In this document: piece by piece, positions 16,637-26,128 of the stretch
Numbering within the stretch: the stretch's first letter is position 1
How the letters are laid out: each line of letters starts with the position of its first letter
Notes under the pieces: generated by a model
What the model was told of the DNA's origin: nothing
The model's database searches: none
Seen by the model: the letters and a program-made list of their open reading frames with translations, nothing else
Origin: Pseudomonas sp. M30-35
Lineage (GTDB): Bacteria > Pseudomonadota > Gammaproteobacteria > Pseudomonadales > Pseudomonadaceae
Assembly (NCBI RefSeq): GCF_002163625.1
Contig: NZ_CP020892.1
Span: forward strand, 4,092,001 to 4,156,000
Direction: 5' to 3'
Length of the DNA: 64,000 nucleotides
Program-made: the position numbers and the translations under genes

Positions 16637-19006
16637 CTACGGAAGCACGCTGAAGCGTAGCAAGGCGGTCTGCCCGCTCTCATCAAGCACACTTAATTGA
16701 AATTCACCGGTGCGCTTGAATACGTGAACAAAACGCTCATCCGCAGCTGTTTCCGCGACTTGCTGCCCCTCTAAAAACCACCACCGGCGACCGCTACCGC
16801 CCAGCGCAGACAACTCAATGCGCAACGCTTGATTACTGGTCGCGGGCTGTCGCAGGCGATCACCCTCACGCACGCCAACGATTGTCAGTGGCGCGGCGCC
16901 TGGAGCCGCATGAGGCGCACATGCGCTATCAACAGCGGGCAAGCGAGCGGCACGGCGCTCACTGCGTGGCAGCCAAGGCTCCAGCGGCGCGGGCCAAAGC
17001 GCCACGTCACGCGCGATAGCTCCGGGGCAACCGGCATCGACGCGCAACTGCTGCGGATTCAGCCAGACCCGCTCAAGCAGGCCAAGCCCCAGCGGTTGCT
17101 CTTGAGCGCGCAAGGTCGGCGGAGTGGTGCCGTCCAACGTCCAGGCGAAACGCTGCCGCCGACAATTATCACTCTTACTGTCGAGTGGCTGCCCCAGCGG
17201 CCAACAAATCGCGGCAACGCCAACACTCGCGGGTTTTGGCTCACGCGGTAGGGCAATGCCTCGCTGGCTGTCGCGATTGACCAGCAAATCATGCACCTGC
17301 AACAACAACGGTGCCGCCGAAGCCAAGCCAAACTGACCTGCAACCGGGGTGCCATCTGGACGACCGATCCACACCCCAATCACGTAGCGCGGTGCCACGC
17401 CAATCGCCCACGCATCGCGAAAGCCATAACTGGTGCCGGTTTTCCACGCCAGCGTTGGACGTTGCACCAAGTCCGCATGTGGATCAGTGTCGGGCCGCGC
17501 CTGACCGCTAAGAATCCGCCGGACAATCCAGGCAGCGCCGGGTGACAACAATCGCCGCTCATACAGCGCGTCCAGGGGTTGATAGCGCAAACGCGCAACC
17601 TTGCCAGCACGGGCGAATGCGCTGTAACCACTGACCAACTCTTCCAGACGGCTACCCGCGCCACCCAGAATCAACGACAAGTTAGGTTCCGCCATCGCAG
17701 GCAAGGCCAGCGGAACACCGACACTGCGCAGTTCTCCGGCAAAGCGTTTTGGCCCATAAGCTTCAAGCAATTGCACCGCCGGTAAATTCAGCGAGCGGGC
17801 GAGCGCTGAACTCACCGACACTGGGCCGCTGAAGTCCGCGGCAAAGTTACCGGGGCGATAATCACCGTAGCGGCGCGGCACGTCTTGCAGCAGCGATTCA
17901 GAATGAATCAGCCCAGCATCCAGCGCCATGCCATATAAAAATGGTTTAAGGGTCGAGCCCGGCGAACGTGTCGCGCTGACCATATCCACGTGACCAAAGC
18001 GCTGGGTGTCCGCCAGATCAACCGAACCGAGATAGGCGCGAACCGCCATATTGGGTAACTCAGCTACCAATATTGCCGCCGAGGTATGGTCAGGCAAGCG
18101 TGCTTTCCAGCCCATCAACAAATCTTCAAGTCGGCGCTGCAAGGCGGCATCGATGGTTGTGTGAATCAACGCTGGGCTCGCCGGATTGTTCAAACGCCGA
18201 GCCAGCAAAGGGGCTAAACGCGGTGCTTGCCTTGGCGCCAGTAGCACCGGCTCCTCCAGCGCATCATTAACCGCTGATTGCGGCCACACATCGAAGGCGG
18301 AAAGGCGCTGCAAAACCTTGTCCCGCGCTGCTTGCGCACGTTGCGGATGACGGTCTGGGCGCAAGCGGCTCGGAGCCTGTGGCAGTACGGCGAGCAAAGC
18401 CGCTTCAGCACGTGTCAGTTGGCTCGGTGATTTGCCGAGATAGGCCCAACTTGCGGCGGCCACGCCCTGCAGCGTGCCGCCAAATGGGGCGCGATTGAGG
18501 TACAGCGTAAGAATTTGATCCTTCGACAAGTGCCATTCAAGCTGCGCTGTGCGCCACACTTGCTTGAGCTTGCCCGCCACGCTGCGCGAGTGTGGGTCGA
18601 GCAACCGCGCCACCTGCATCGACAGCGTACTTCCGCCTGAAACAACCCGTCCGCCCTTGAGGTTTTGCCAGCCTGCACGCAACACCGCCAAGGGGTTAAC
18701 CCCCGGATGCTGATAGAACCAGCGATCTTCATAAGTCAGCAGCGCTTGCAGGTAATACGGCGATACTTGATCAACCGTCACGGGGTAACGCCACACACCT
18801 TCAGCATCGGCGAAGCGCCACAGCGGCGTGCCATTTTCGGCTAACACCACCCGTGCCTGATCATCCCCTGGCATCGGCAAGGGAAACAGCTTATCGAGTA
18901 TGAGAAGGCCGGCGAAGACCATCACCGGCACGCCAATCAACAGCCGCCAGCGGATCGGCACCCGCTGCCAACGACGGAGTAAATGGCGAGTCAAACTAAC
19001 ATCCAC
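16637..19006 (-). CDS. pbpC: Penicillin-binding protein 1C
   Basis: This is a bifunctional peptidoglycan glycosyltransferase/transpeptidase of the inner membrane. The 789 residues contain one N-terminal anchor (LLIGVPVMVFAGLLILDKL). The GT51 domain follows (LLTYEDRWFYQHPGVNP; GGSTLSMQVARLL, about 90-245), then the transpeptidase domain with SPGSTLKPF, ARSLNLPAV and WKTGTSYG (about 300-570), and a C-terminal BiPBP_C-type domain. The start is uncertain: GTG at 19006 or TTG at 18994; neither has an ideal ribosome site and there is no in-frame ATG. It lies downstream of yfhM in the same direction, as in E. coli, but with a divergent small gene between. Confidence 0.93.
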   Translation of the reverse strand: MDVSLTRHLLRRWQRVPIRWRLLIGVPVMVFAGLLILDKLFPLPMPGDDQARVVLAENGTPLWRFADAEGVWRYPVTVDQVSPYYLQALLTYEDRWFYQHPGVNPLAVLRAGWQNLKGGRVVSGGSTLSMQVARLLDPHSRSVAGKLKQVWRTAQLEWHLSKDQILTLYLNRAPFGGTLQGVAAASWAYLGKSPSQLTRAEAALLAVLPQAPSRLRPDRHPQRAQAARDKVLQRLSAFDVWPQSAVNDALEEPVLLAPRQAPRLAPLLARRLNNPASPALIHTTIDAALQRRLEDLLMGWKARLPDHTSAAILVAELPNMAVRAYLGSVDLADTQRFGHVDMVSATRSPGSTLKPFLYGMALDAGLIHSESLLQDVPRRYGDYRPGNFAADFSGPVSVSSALARSLNLPAVQLLEAYGPKRFAGELRSVGVPLALPAMAEPNLSLILGGAGSRLEELVSGYSAFARAGKVARLRYQPLDALYERRLLSPGAAWIVRRILSGQARPDTDPHADLVQRPTLAWKTGTSYGFRDAWAIGVAPRYVIGVWIGRPDGTPVAGQFGLASAAPLLLQVHDLLVNRDSQRGIALPREPKPASVGVAAICWPLGQPLDSKSDNCRRQRFAWTLDGTTPPTLRAQEQPLGLGLLERVWLNPQQLRVDAGCPGAIARDVALWPAPLEPWLPRSERRAARLPAVDSACAPHAAPGAAPLTIVGVREGDRLRQPATSNQALRIELSALGGSGRRWWFLEGQQVAETAADERFVHVFKRTGEFQLSVLDESGQTALLRFSVLP

Positions 19007-19153
19007 CGCATCAAATATTTAACCCACGTACGGGAACCCGACACCACCCTTTGCAGACCAATACGCCAGCAGCAGGGGCGAATGAATGGCACAGGCCAAG
19101 GTAAGCTGCTCAGGCTCAGGTATAGTGAGCCCAGAATTAAAGGGAATAACAGT

Positions 19154-19447
19154 ATGCAGGTAGCGGGATTTTTTGAATCACTCGGCCAGGCGTTTGGCGC
19201 CGTAGTGAAGTTTATAGTTGATGGCCTTAGCGGATTTTTTAATGCATTTGGCGGTGCCATTGGTGGCTTTATCAATGGCATGTCGAAAACCCTTGGCATT
19301 ACCCCATCCATCCTCAGCGTTGTGGTCCTGCTCATTGGCTTACTGATGCTCTACAAGGCAGTTCGCGCTTTTATGCGCGCGGGGATTATCGCCGGTTTAA
19401 TCTGGGCGTTCCTCGGCTTGTGGCTGCTGAGCGGCTTGATTGCCTAA
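19154..19447 (+). CDS. Small hydrophobic membrane protein, unknown function
   Basis: I do not recognise this 97-residue protein. It begins MQVAGFFESLGQAFGAVVKF and has glycine/phenylalanine-rich amphipathic segments. Two probable membrane helices follow (ILSVVVLLIGLLMLYKAVRA and the last 20 residues GIIAGLIWAFLGLWLLSGLI). The ATG at 19154 has AAAGGGAA upstream and is preferred to longer frames from 18983. It is transcribed opposite to pbpC and yfhM and lies between them, so it has its own promoter in 19007-19153. A role in the envelope is suggested only by location. Confidence 0.65.
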   Translation: MQVAGFFESLGQAFGAVVKFIVDGLSGFFNAFGGAIGGFINGMSKTLGITPSILSVVVLLIGLLMLYKAVRAFMRAGIIAGLIWAFLGLWLLSGLIA

Positions 19448-19491
19448 GGAACCGCCGAAAGCTACTGCGCCAGGTATTAGCGGCAGCCGAT

Positions 19492-19517
19492 GCTGGGGCA
19501 GCACGGGCTGCCCCAGC
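19492..19517. terminator. Perfect hairpin between convergent genes
   Basis: GCTGGGGCAG (19492-19501) and CTGCCCCAGC (19508-19517) form a 10-bp stem with a 6-nt loop. It lies between the stops of the small membrane-protein gene and yfhM. There is no T run, so it is either a weak bidirectional terminator or a REP-like palindrome. A related TGGGGCAG stem occurs at 38894-38918. Confidence 0.55.
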
Positions 19518-19541
19518 CAATAGCCACGGGCTGCAAAACCA

Positions 19542-22500
19542 TCAACGCGGCTTGACCACCATGCGCGCTGGCGCAGTCCCTAATGCCTGCCAGTTAGGTC
19601 GATACATCGACTCCACCTGCGGCGGCGGCACACGATAGCTACCCGGCGTTACCGCCCGCGCCAGATAGAGTAAGTGACTGCTTTGGTAACGGCTCACATC
19701 CAGCGCTGCGACATAACGATCGGCCCGAAACTCCTGATGCTTAACCCCAGCGTTCTGCATCGACTCGCGCCATTCCTTCACCTGGCTACTGGCGTCATCC
19801 AGACTCGCAGCGCTTTGCGCCAGGTTTTGATTCTCCAGCTCCAGACCCGCCGGTAACAGATCAACCACCAAGGCATCAGGCACACGCTGCTCTTTAGCCC
19901 GCACCGTGAGATGCACCAGCACCAACTGACCACTTTGCAAATCCCTCAGGTTCAACGGCTTGCCGTCCATGCCCAGGTAATCACGCTCAATGGTCAGATT
20001 CTCACCTCCAGCGATCGGCGCTTGCGCCGGATAGCCTGAAATAGTCAGTTGCTGATACAGCGCCTCATCACCTTGCTGGCTGATATTCAGCGGCGCAGCA
20101 AGCTCAGCACCCTCAAGCTTGATACCGGATTGTTGATTACTCAGATCAAAGTTGAAGTCGCCACTGCGCAGCACTGCATTCCAGGCTGGCTCAGGCTTGT
20201 TCAGCAGGTTACGCCCCGCCAGATACAGCGCATTGCGCTCCTGAGTCGACAACCACTGATTACTCGCCACCTCGTCGGCCAAGTTGAACAAGCGCTGTTC
20301 GCGGCTGTTCGACGCTAGATCATTCTCTTCGAGCAGGGCAAGAATCAATGCATCATCGCGCAACTGGCTGCCGTAATCCGCCAGCCAGCTATTAGCCACA
20401 CGCTGGCGCGTTAAGCCATCAGCCAATGCGGAGTCAGCGCGCGGTTGGTCGCCCATCTTCGCCAAGGCAATCGACAGCTGCACCAGCGGCAGGCCTGAGC
20501 GTGAATCACCACGCCGGTCATACAGACTGCGCAATGCGCCAAGCGGTGCTTGCTGGCTGCGCGCAAGCACGTAACCGGCGTAGGCCTGCACGGCAAAACG
20601 ACTGTGCTCGACATTCTGGCTGTAATCAACATCCACCAGATTACGTTCCTGCACATAGCGCAGCAGTCGCTCATTGGCCTTTTTAAGCGCCTCTGCGGGC
20701 ACCGCAAAGCCTTGTTCACGCGCTCGCAGCAGGAAGTCACTTACATAGGCGGTGAGCCAGTACTCTTCCGGGCTGTCCGCGCCCCACAGGCCAAAGCTGC
20801 CGTTATAGCGCTGCATGCTTAGCAAGCGCTCAATACCCAACTCAATCGAGCGCTTACGCTGCGCCTCCGGTTCACCGGTGATACCTAAACGCTTAAGGGT
20901 GCTGGCATCGGCATACAGCGATGGATACAGGCCACTGGTGGTTTGTTCAAGGCAGCCGTAGGGGTAAGCCTTGAGCGCGCGAATCTGCTCGCCCAAGTTA
21001 AGTGGCGGACGGCTCGATACCGCCAAGCGCGCCTCAAGCCCGGCTGCCTCGAATATATCGAGTGCGCCGTCTGGCAAGCTCCACGGCTGATCCTTGATCA
21101 CGCTGCGGTACTGCCTTACTTGTGCCGGATACGCTGGGCGCACACCCAGATCCCAATCGCGGGCAAAGGGTTTAAGTACTTCATTCGGCACGCTCAAGCC
21201 CTGCACCGCGACCTTGATATGACCCTGGCCATAACCGCCCAAGGCACTGACCGGAATATGCAGGGTGCTGCGCTGGCCGTCCTTGAGTTGCAGCGCTTGC
21301 TCAGCGTAATCACTGCGCAACTGGCCGCTGGCAGTGACGTTGACCTTGAGCGTTTGCGCCTGCCCCGAGAGATTAGTCAGATCAAGCGCCAAGGTAGTCT
21401 GGTCGCCCCCGGCCATAAAGCGTGGCGCCGACAACTCAGCCACCAACGGTGCGGCGACTACAGTTTTAGCCTCGGCCATGCCGAAATGATCAGCACTCCA
21501 GGCTTGCGCCATTAAGCGCAGTTCACCATTGAAGTCCGGTATATCCAGACTGACGACGCCCTCGCCTTGCTCATCGAGACTCAACGGCTTGGCTTGCAGG
21601 GCGACAATTAGCACACTGGTATCCGGACGCTTGCCGCCCGCGGCCAGCGCCGCGTCACCACCGAACGCTAATTTAGCCATGCGCCCTTGCCCGGCCTCGA
21701 TCAGTTGGCCGTAGACGTCAAGCTGATCAGCGCCATAGGCTTTGCGACCGAAGAAGTTGGCGAATGGGTCTGGCGTTGCGTAATCAGTGATATTGAGGAT
21801 TCCCGAGTCAACCGCCGCAACCAGCACCTGCGCTTGCTTGGGAATGCTGCCGTCAGCGTTACGCACCTTGACCTTGACGCTCAGCGGTTGCAGCGGACGC
21901 ATTTTCTCAGGCGCCTGCAGATTCACCTGCAACTTGCGATCAGCACGCTGTAACGGCAGGTGCAACAAACCCACTGCGCGCTTAGGCGTGGCATTGGTTG
22001 TGCGCTCACCGGGGCGAACCACCAATGCACTGATATACAGGTCATGACGTGCCCACTCATTGGCGATTGGAATGTCAAAACTCTTACCCTCGGCGGGCAC
22101 TTCAATTTCTTGCCACCACAGCGGTCCATCGCTCGACTCAACCAGCAGATAACCTTTGCCTGCCGCCGGTGCAGTGACTGTTACCTTGGCCGCCCCGCCA
22201 GCCAGGTAAGCCGGTTTATCCAGGGCCAGTTTGACCTGATCGGGACGCACCGCACCGCCGTCGGCGTTGTCTTGCCAGCGATAACCGGCCCAGAACCGCA
22301 TGCTGCTAAGCATGCCGGTTTGCGCATCAAGCACTTCGACGCGGTATGGCCCCCACTCCACCGGGAAACTGACTTTGGCAGTGCCATCCGCCGCAACGCT
22401 GAGGGTTTCCTCACTGAGATTCAGGTACTTCTCGTTGTAGTGATAACTCCAGCCATCGTTGTCCGAGAAGTTCCAGTAGTAATCACGGCGCTCACGAACC

Positions 22501-24464
22501 AAGCGCACAGTGAGTTGATCAGCCGCCAGCTTATTGCCTTGTGGATCAGCCACCAGCACTTCGAACTCAGCCTGGCTATCGGCATCAACCTCTTCGCCAG
22601 AGAACAGGCCGCGCACCGCTGGCATGCGCTCGGCTGGCCATACCGGCTGCACCAAACGCCGGGTAATCGGCCGACCGCCAGACTCCTGCAGACTGGCTTG
22701 TAGAATCAACTGCACTGGCGACTTGGCCTCAGCCCAACGCGACTCGACATTCAGCGTCGCTTTACCCTGCTGATTAAGCTTTTGCTCATCCAGCTCGATG
22801 TCCTGATTAAGTTCTTCCTCGGTCACCGAACCAAATTGATAACCGGGCAAGCTCTTCACCGCCTCGCGTAATGGCCGCACATAGACTTGACCGCTGATGC
22901 GATTACCAGCGGCTGGGGCGCCATACAAATAGCGTCCCGTAACTTCAAACTGTGCATCTTGCTGCGGCGCCAGCGGTTGTTCGCTGCCTTTTAGCTCCAA
23001 CGCCAAACGCTCGGGCAAAAAGTCTTCAACCGAAAACTCATACAGTTGTGGCGAACCATCGCCCAAGTCCAGAACCAACTGCCAGCGGCCGGTGGGTGCC
23101 TCTTCAGCCAGTTGCAGTTGATATTGATAAAAACCTGCATCATCGCCAGTCCAGACGAATTTACGGCTGACCTGCTCATCCGGACGACGTACTTCGACAT
23201 TCACTGGCTGCGACTTCAGCGGGCGGCCATCGGCGTCTCGCAGCAACGCATTGAGCAGCACTGTTTCACCGGGTCGATAAAGATCACGCGGGCCAAACAC
23301 AAAGAACTGCAACGGGTGTGCTTTAGGACCTGCGATATCAAACTCAGCCAAATCCAGCGCCGAACTGTTCAAACGCAACAAGCTCGTTTGCGCACCTTGG
23401 CGCGCCAACAGCACATCGGCTTTGTCGGTCAGCGGCATTTGCGCGTGGCCCTTACTGTCAGTCGTGGCGGTGCTCAGCACCTGACCTTTGGCATCAAGTA
23501 GTTCAAGGGCAACATCTTCCTGCGCTTCTCCCCCTTCCAACGCCTGAGTGAATACATCCAGTCGGTTGTGATAACGATGCGCGGACAAACCAATATCGCT
23601 CAGGGTGAATAGCGTTGCTGGCTGCGAATAGCTGTAAGCACCCGCCGCACGCATCACCGCCAAATACACGCCGGGCTGCTTGAACGGCTCAAGCCCGGTG
23701 ATCGGCAACACCAGCGACTCACGTGTGTTGCGCGCAGGGTTCAAATCGAACCGACCGCCGTAGACCAGATCGGCCATGGGCAGCAACGATTTTGCATCCC
23801 AGGTATCAAGGTTGGCGTTACGCCCCCAGCGACTGAGGAACTTGGGCAACGACTCCGGTTTGATGCGAAAGAACTCAACATTGATCTTGTCGACGTTCAG
23901 CGCAATCACTGGCAAACCTTCAGCCAGACGGGTCGGCAAAAGCGAACCCCGGCTGGCAAAACCAACGCTGGCTTGCAGGTCTCGGGTCTTCAGCCGGGTA
24001 ATGCTCTCAGTGCCAAGCGTGGCGCCATTCAAACCGCGCACGCCAGCATCAACCGTGAGGACCAATTTACGCTGCGGCTCAAGGTGGCGCAGACGCAACT
24101 CCATCAAGTTGTCGGCCAACTCCCACGCACCATCGACCTTACCGGTCTTGGTGTCGACCAAGTGCAAGCGCTCAGCAAAATTCTGCTCGGGATCAAGCGG
24201 TACAGAAAAGCTCACCGACAGTGCACTCGCGCCATCAAGTTGCACCTCGGATGCATCAGCAACAGTCAACTCACGACCCGCGTAACGCTTGGCCAGTGCC
24301 TCGCGGTCAACTGCAGGTTGGGGCACTGCGGAATTGCTGGCGGCAGGTGCGCTTACCGGCACTTCAGGTTCAGGTGACGCCGTAACCTGTGCAGAATCAG
24401 AAGATGAATCACAGGCACCGAGCAACCCCAGTACAAGGCCAAGCAATATTCCTTTGTTGCGCAT
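19542..24464 (-). CDS. yfhM: Bacterial alpha-2-macroglobulin, lipoprotein (YfhM type)
   Basis: This is a periplasmic protease trap thought to work with PBP1C in envelope defence. The 1640 residues start with a lipoprotein signal (GILLGLVLGLLGAC), with Asp right after the lipid cysteine, which fits inner-membrane retention. The MG domains follow, then the bait/A2M region, the intact thioester motif GCLEQ (in YPYGCLEQTTSG), and an alpha-helical TED domain, with the C-terminus at GTAPARMVVKPR. I start at the second Met (24464) because GGAG lies 6 nt before it. pbpC lies downstream on the same strand, separated by the opposing small gene. Confidence 0.94.
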   Translation of the reverse strand: MRNKGILLGLVLGLLGACDSSSDSAQVTASPEPEVPVSAPAASNSAVPQPAVDREALAKRYAGRELTVADASEVQLDGASALSVSFSVPLDPEQNFAERLHLVDTKTGKVDGAWELADNLMELRLRHLEPQRKLVLTVDAGVRGLNGATLGTESITRLKTRDLQASVGFASRGSLLPTRLAEGLPVIALNVDKINVEFFRIKPESLPKFLSRWGRNANLDTWDAKSLLPMADLVYGGRFDLNPARNTRESLVLPITGLEPFKQPGVYLAVMRAAGAYSYSQPATLFTLSDIGLSAHRYHNRLDVFTQALEGGEAQEDVALELLDAKGQVLSTATTDSKGHAQMPLTDKADVLLARQGAQTSLLRLNSSALDLAEFDIAGPKAHPLQFFVFGPRDLYRPGETVLLNALLRDADGRPLKSQPVNVEVRRPDEQVSRKFVWTGDDAGFYQYQLQLAEEAPTGRWQLVLDLGDGSPQLYEFSVEDFLPERLALELKGSEQPLAPQQDAQFEVTGRYLYGAPAAGNRISGQVYVRPLREAVKSLPGYQFGSVTEEELNQDIELDEQKLNQQGKATLNVESRWAEAKSPVQLILQASLQESGGRPITRRLVQPVWPAERMPAVRGLFSGEEVDADSQAEFEVLVADPQGNKLAADQLTVRLVRERRDYYWNFSDNDGWSYHYNEKYLNLSEETLSVAADGTAKVSFPVEWGPYRVEVLDAQTGMLSSMRFWAGYRWQDNADGGAVRPDQVKLALDKPAYLAGGAAKVTVTAPAAGKGYLLVESSDGPLWWQEIEVPAEGKSFDIPIANEWARHDLYISALVVRPGERTTNATPKRAVGLLHLPLQRADRKLQVNLQAPEKMRPLQPLSVKVKVRNADGSIPKQAQVLVAAVDSGILNITDYATPDPFANFFGRKAYGADQLDVYGQLIEAGQGRMAKLAFGGDAALAAGGKRPDTSVLIVALQAKPLSLDEQGEGVVSLDIPDFNGELRLMAQAWSADHFGMAEAKTVVAAPLVAELSAPRFMAGGDQTTLALDLTNLSGQAQTLKVNVTASGQLRSDYAEQALQLKDGQRSTLHIPVSALGGYGQGHIKVAVQGLSVPNEVLKPFARDWDLGVRPAYPAQVRQYRSVIKDQPWSLPDGALDIFEAAGLEARLAVSSRPPLNLGEQIRALKAYPYGCLEQTTSGLYPSLYADASTLKRLGITGEPEAQRKRSIELGIERLLSMQRYNGSFGLWGADSPEEYWLTAYVSDFLLRAREQGFAVPAEALKKANERLLRYVQERNLVDVDYSQNVEHSRFAVQAYAGYVLARSQQAPLGALRSLYDRRGDSRSGLPLVQLSIALAKMGDQPRADSALADGLTRQRVANSWLADYGSQLRDDALILALLEENDLASNSREQRLFNLADEVASNQWLSTQERNALYLAGRNLLNKPEPAWNAVLRSGDFNFDLSNQQSGIKLEGAELAAPLNISQQGDEALYQQLTISGYPAQAPIAGGENLTIERDYLGMDGKPLNLRDLQSGQLVLVHLTVRAKEQRVPDALVVDLLPAGLELENQNLAQSAASLDDASSQVKEWRESMQNAGVKHQEFRADRYVAALDVSRYQSSHLLYLARAVTPGSYRVPPPQVESMYRPNWQALGTAPARMVVKPR

Positions 24465-24607
24465 CGCAAACTCCATTTTTTATGGCGAGCGTAAAAACTA
24501 GAAACTATAGACGAGGCAGCAAAAAACACCCTCGCCAGCCGATCACGCAGAGCACTTTAGACTAATTATGTGACCGGGCTACGCGATCATGATCACGCAT
24601 TTATCGG

Positions 24608-25528
24608 CTAGCGTCGGTCAACGACCGGGGCATGTTGCGCCATCAGCGTGGCAACCCACTCGATAAACACCCGCAACTTGATACTAATATGCCGGTTTGG
24701 AGGAAAGGCCACATACATCGGCATCGGTTCTAGCTGCCAGTCCTTGAACAGGCGCACCAACTCGCCATTCGCCTCGCAGGATTTAGCCATGTAGTCCGGT
24801 AGCCAAAGCACGCCCAAACCGGCCAGCCCGGCGGCCAGGTAGGCGTTGCCGTCATCCACCGCCAACACATAACGTCCCTGTACCTGCTGTAGTTCATCGC
24901 CACGGCGCAGCGCATATGACAGGGCTTTACCCGTGCGCGCCCAAATAAAGCCGACGGTGCGCTGCGCCGAGTCTTCAAGTTCTCGCGGATGTGTCGGAGT
25001 GCCAACGCGTTGCAGGTAACTCGGTGAGGCATAAACGCCCAGCTGCAGGTCACCTATGCGCCGGGCCACAAGTGACTGATCGGTTATCTCGCCGCCGCGC
25101 ACCACACAATCCACATTTTCACCCAGAATATCGACGATGCGATCACTGACGCCCATATCAATCTGAATGTCGGGATATTGCGCATGGAACGCTGGCAATG
25201 CCGGTATCAATATCATCCGCGCAAAGGGGCTGGGCACATCCACACGCAAGCGGCCACGGGGCAGCGAAGACGCCGCAGACAGGCTCGTCTCCGCGTCATC
25301 CATATCATTGAGCAACTTGACCACTCGCTCGTAAAAGACCGCGCCATCAGCTGTCACCGCAACTTTGCGGGTTGTGCGGTTAAGCAGCTTGACCCGTAAA
25401 CGCGCCTCAAGCTGCTGCACCAGCTGCGTCACCGTGGTTTTACTCATGTGCAGGGTTTCGGCAGCCTTGGTAAAGCTGCCAGTTTCCACCACCCGGGCAA
25501 ATGCCTGCATCGCATCGAAACGGTCCAT
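24608..25528 (-). CDS. LysR-family transcriptional regulator
   Basis: The 306-residue regulator has an N-terminal winged helix-turn-helix (FARVVETGSFTKAAETLHMSK, about 10-30) and a C-terminal effector domain of the CrgA-like subgroup (PSPFARMILIPALPAFHAQYP). The ATG at 25528 is used; a TTG 18 nt upstream extends it by six residues. It is divergent from the RidA-family gene, with 142 bp between starts, and is therefore a likely regulator of it. The effector is unknown. Confidence 0.9.
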   Translation of the reverse strand: MDRFDAMQAFARVVETGSFTKAAETLHMSKTTVTQLVQQLEARLRVKLLNRTTRKVAVTADGAVFYERVVKLLNDMDDAETSLSAASSLPRGRLRVDVPSPFARMILIPALPAFHAQYPDIQIDMGVSDRIVDILGENVDCVVRGGEITDQSLVARRIGDLQLGVYASPSYLQRVGTPTHPRELEDSAQRTVGFIWARTGKALSYALRRGDELQQVQGRYVLAVDDGNAYLAAGLAGLGVLWLPDYMAKSCEANGELVRLFKDWQLEPMPMYVAFPPNRHISIKLRVFIEWVATLMAQHAPVVDRR

Positions 25529-25670
25529 TGCACCCCAGCCTTTCAAGGGATTGTTTGGAATTCACAAACAGTGATGACTAAGGTTGCTGGTTTATCGCCC
25601 AAGCGCAAGTTTCTAAAGTCAGCTCCAGGTTAATTCCGGGTCAAACACGACCCATTGATGGAGACTGATT

Positions 25671-26069
25671 ATGAATAATCGTGATGTTGTTTTCCCGGCC
25701 GGTCGCCAAGCACTGTATGAGCGCAACCGCTATTCTCCGGCGGTCCGTTCCAACGGCTTTCTATTCGTGTCCGGGCAAGTTGGTAGCCTGGAGGATGGTT
25801 CGCCAGAGCCAAACCTGGAGGATCAAGTCCGGCTTGCATTCACCAACCTGAATGCGGTTCTGCAAGCGGCTGACTGCAGCTTTGATGACGTGGTTGATGT
25901 AACCGTGTTTATCGTCGATCCCGAAAGCCATTTCGAAAAAATCTGGCAGGTTGTGCCCGAGTTTTGGGGTGAAGCGCCCTTCCCTAACGTCACCTGCGTC
26001 GGCGTAACCTGGCTCTATGGTTTCCAGTTCGAGATCAAGGTCATCGCTAAATTGCCAGACAACGCTTAA
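25671..26069 (+). CDS. RidA/YjgF-family protein lacking the catalytic arginine
   Basis: The 132-residue protein has the Rid fold (FLFVSGQVGSLEDGSPEPNLEDQ; DDVVDVTVFIVD). At the position where true RidA enzymes carry Arg (PARVCV-type motif) it has PFPNVTCVGV, with Asn, so 2-aminoacrylate deaminase activity is unlikely; it belongs with the Rid subgroups of unknown function. GGAG precedes the ATG. It is divergent from the LysR gene and convergent with the dehydrogenase gene. The other RidA in this window (45642) keeps the Arg. Confidence 0.88.
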   Translation: MNNRDVVFPAGRQALYERNRYSPAVRSNGFLFVSGQVGSLEDGSPEPNLEDQVRLAFTNLNAVLQAADCSFDDVVDVTVFIVDPESHFEKIWQVVPEFWGEAPFPNVTCVGVTWLYGFQFEIKVIAKLPDNA

Positions 26070-26128
26070 CCGTCAGCCCAAGTAACTGCAGCGCTGAGGC
26101 CTTTAAAGCAGACCTCAGCGCTTGCCAG

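Noticed and set aside
21960..22703. 247-codon plus-strand frame inside yfhM
   Set aside because: It is antisense to the alpha-2-macroglobulin gene and has no recognisable motif.
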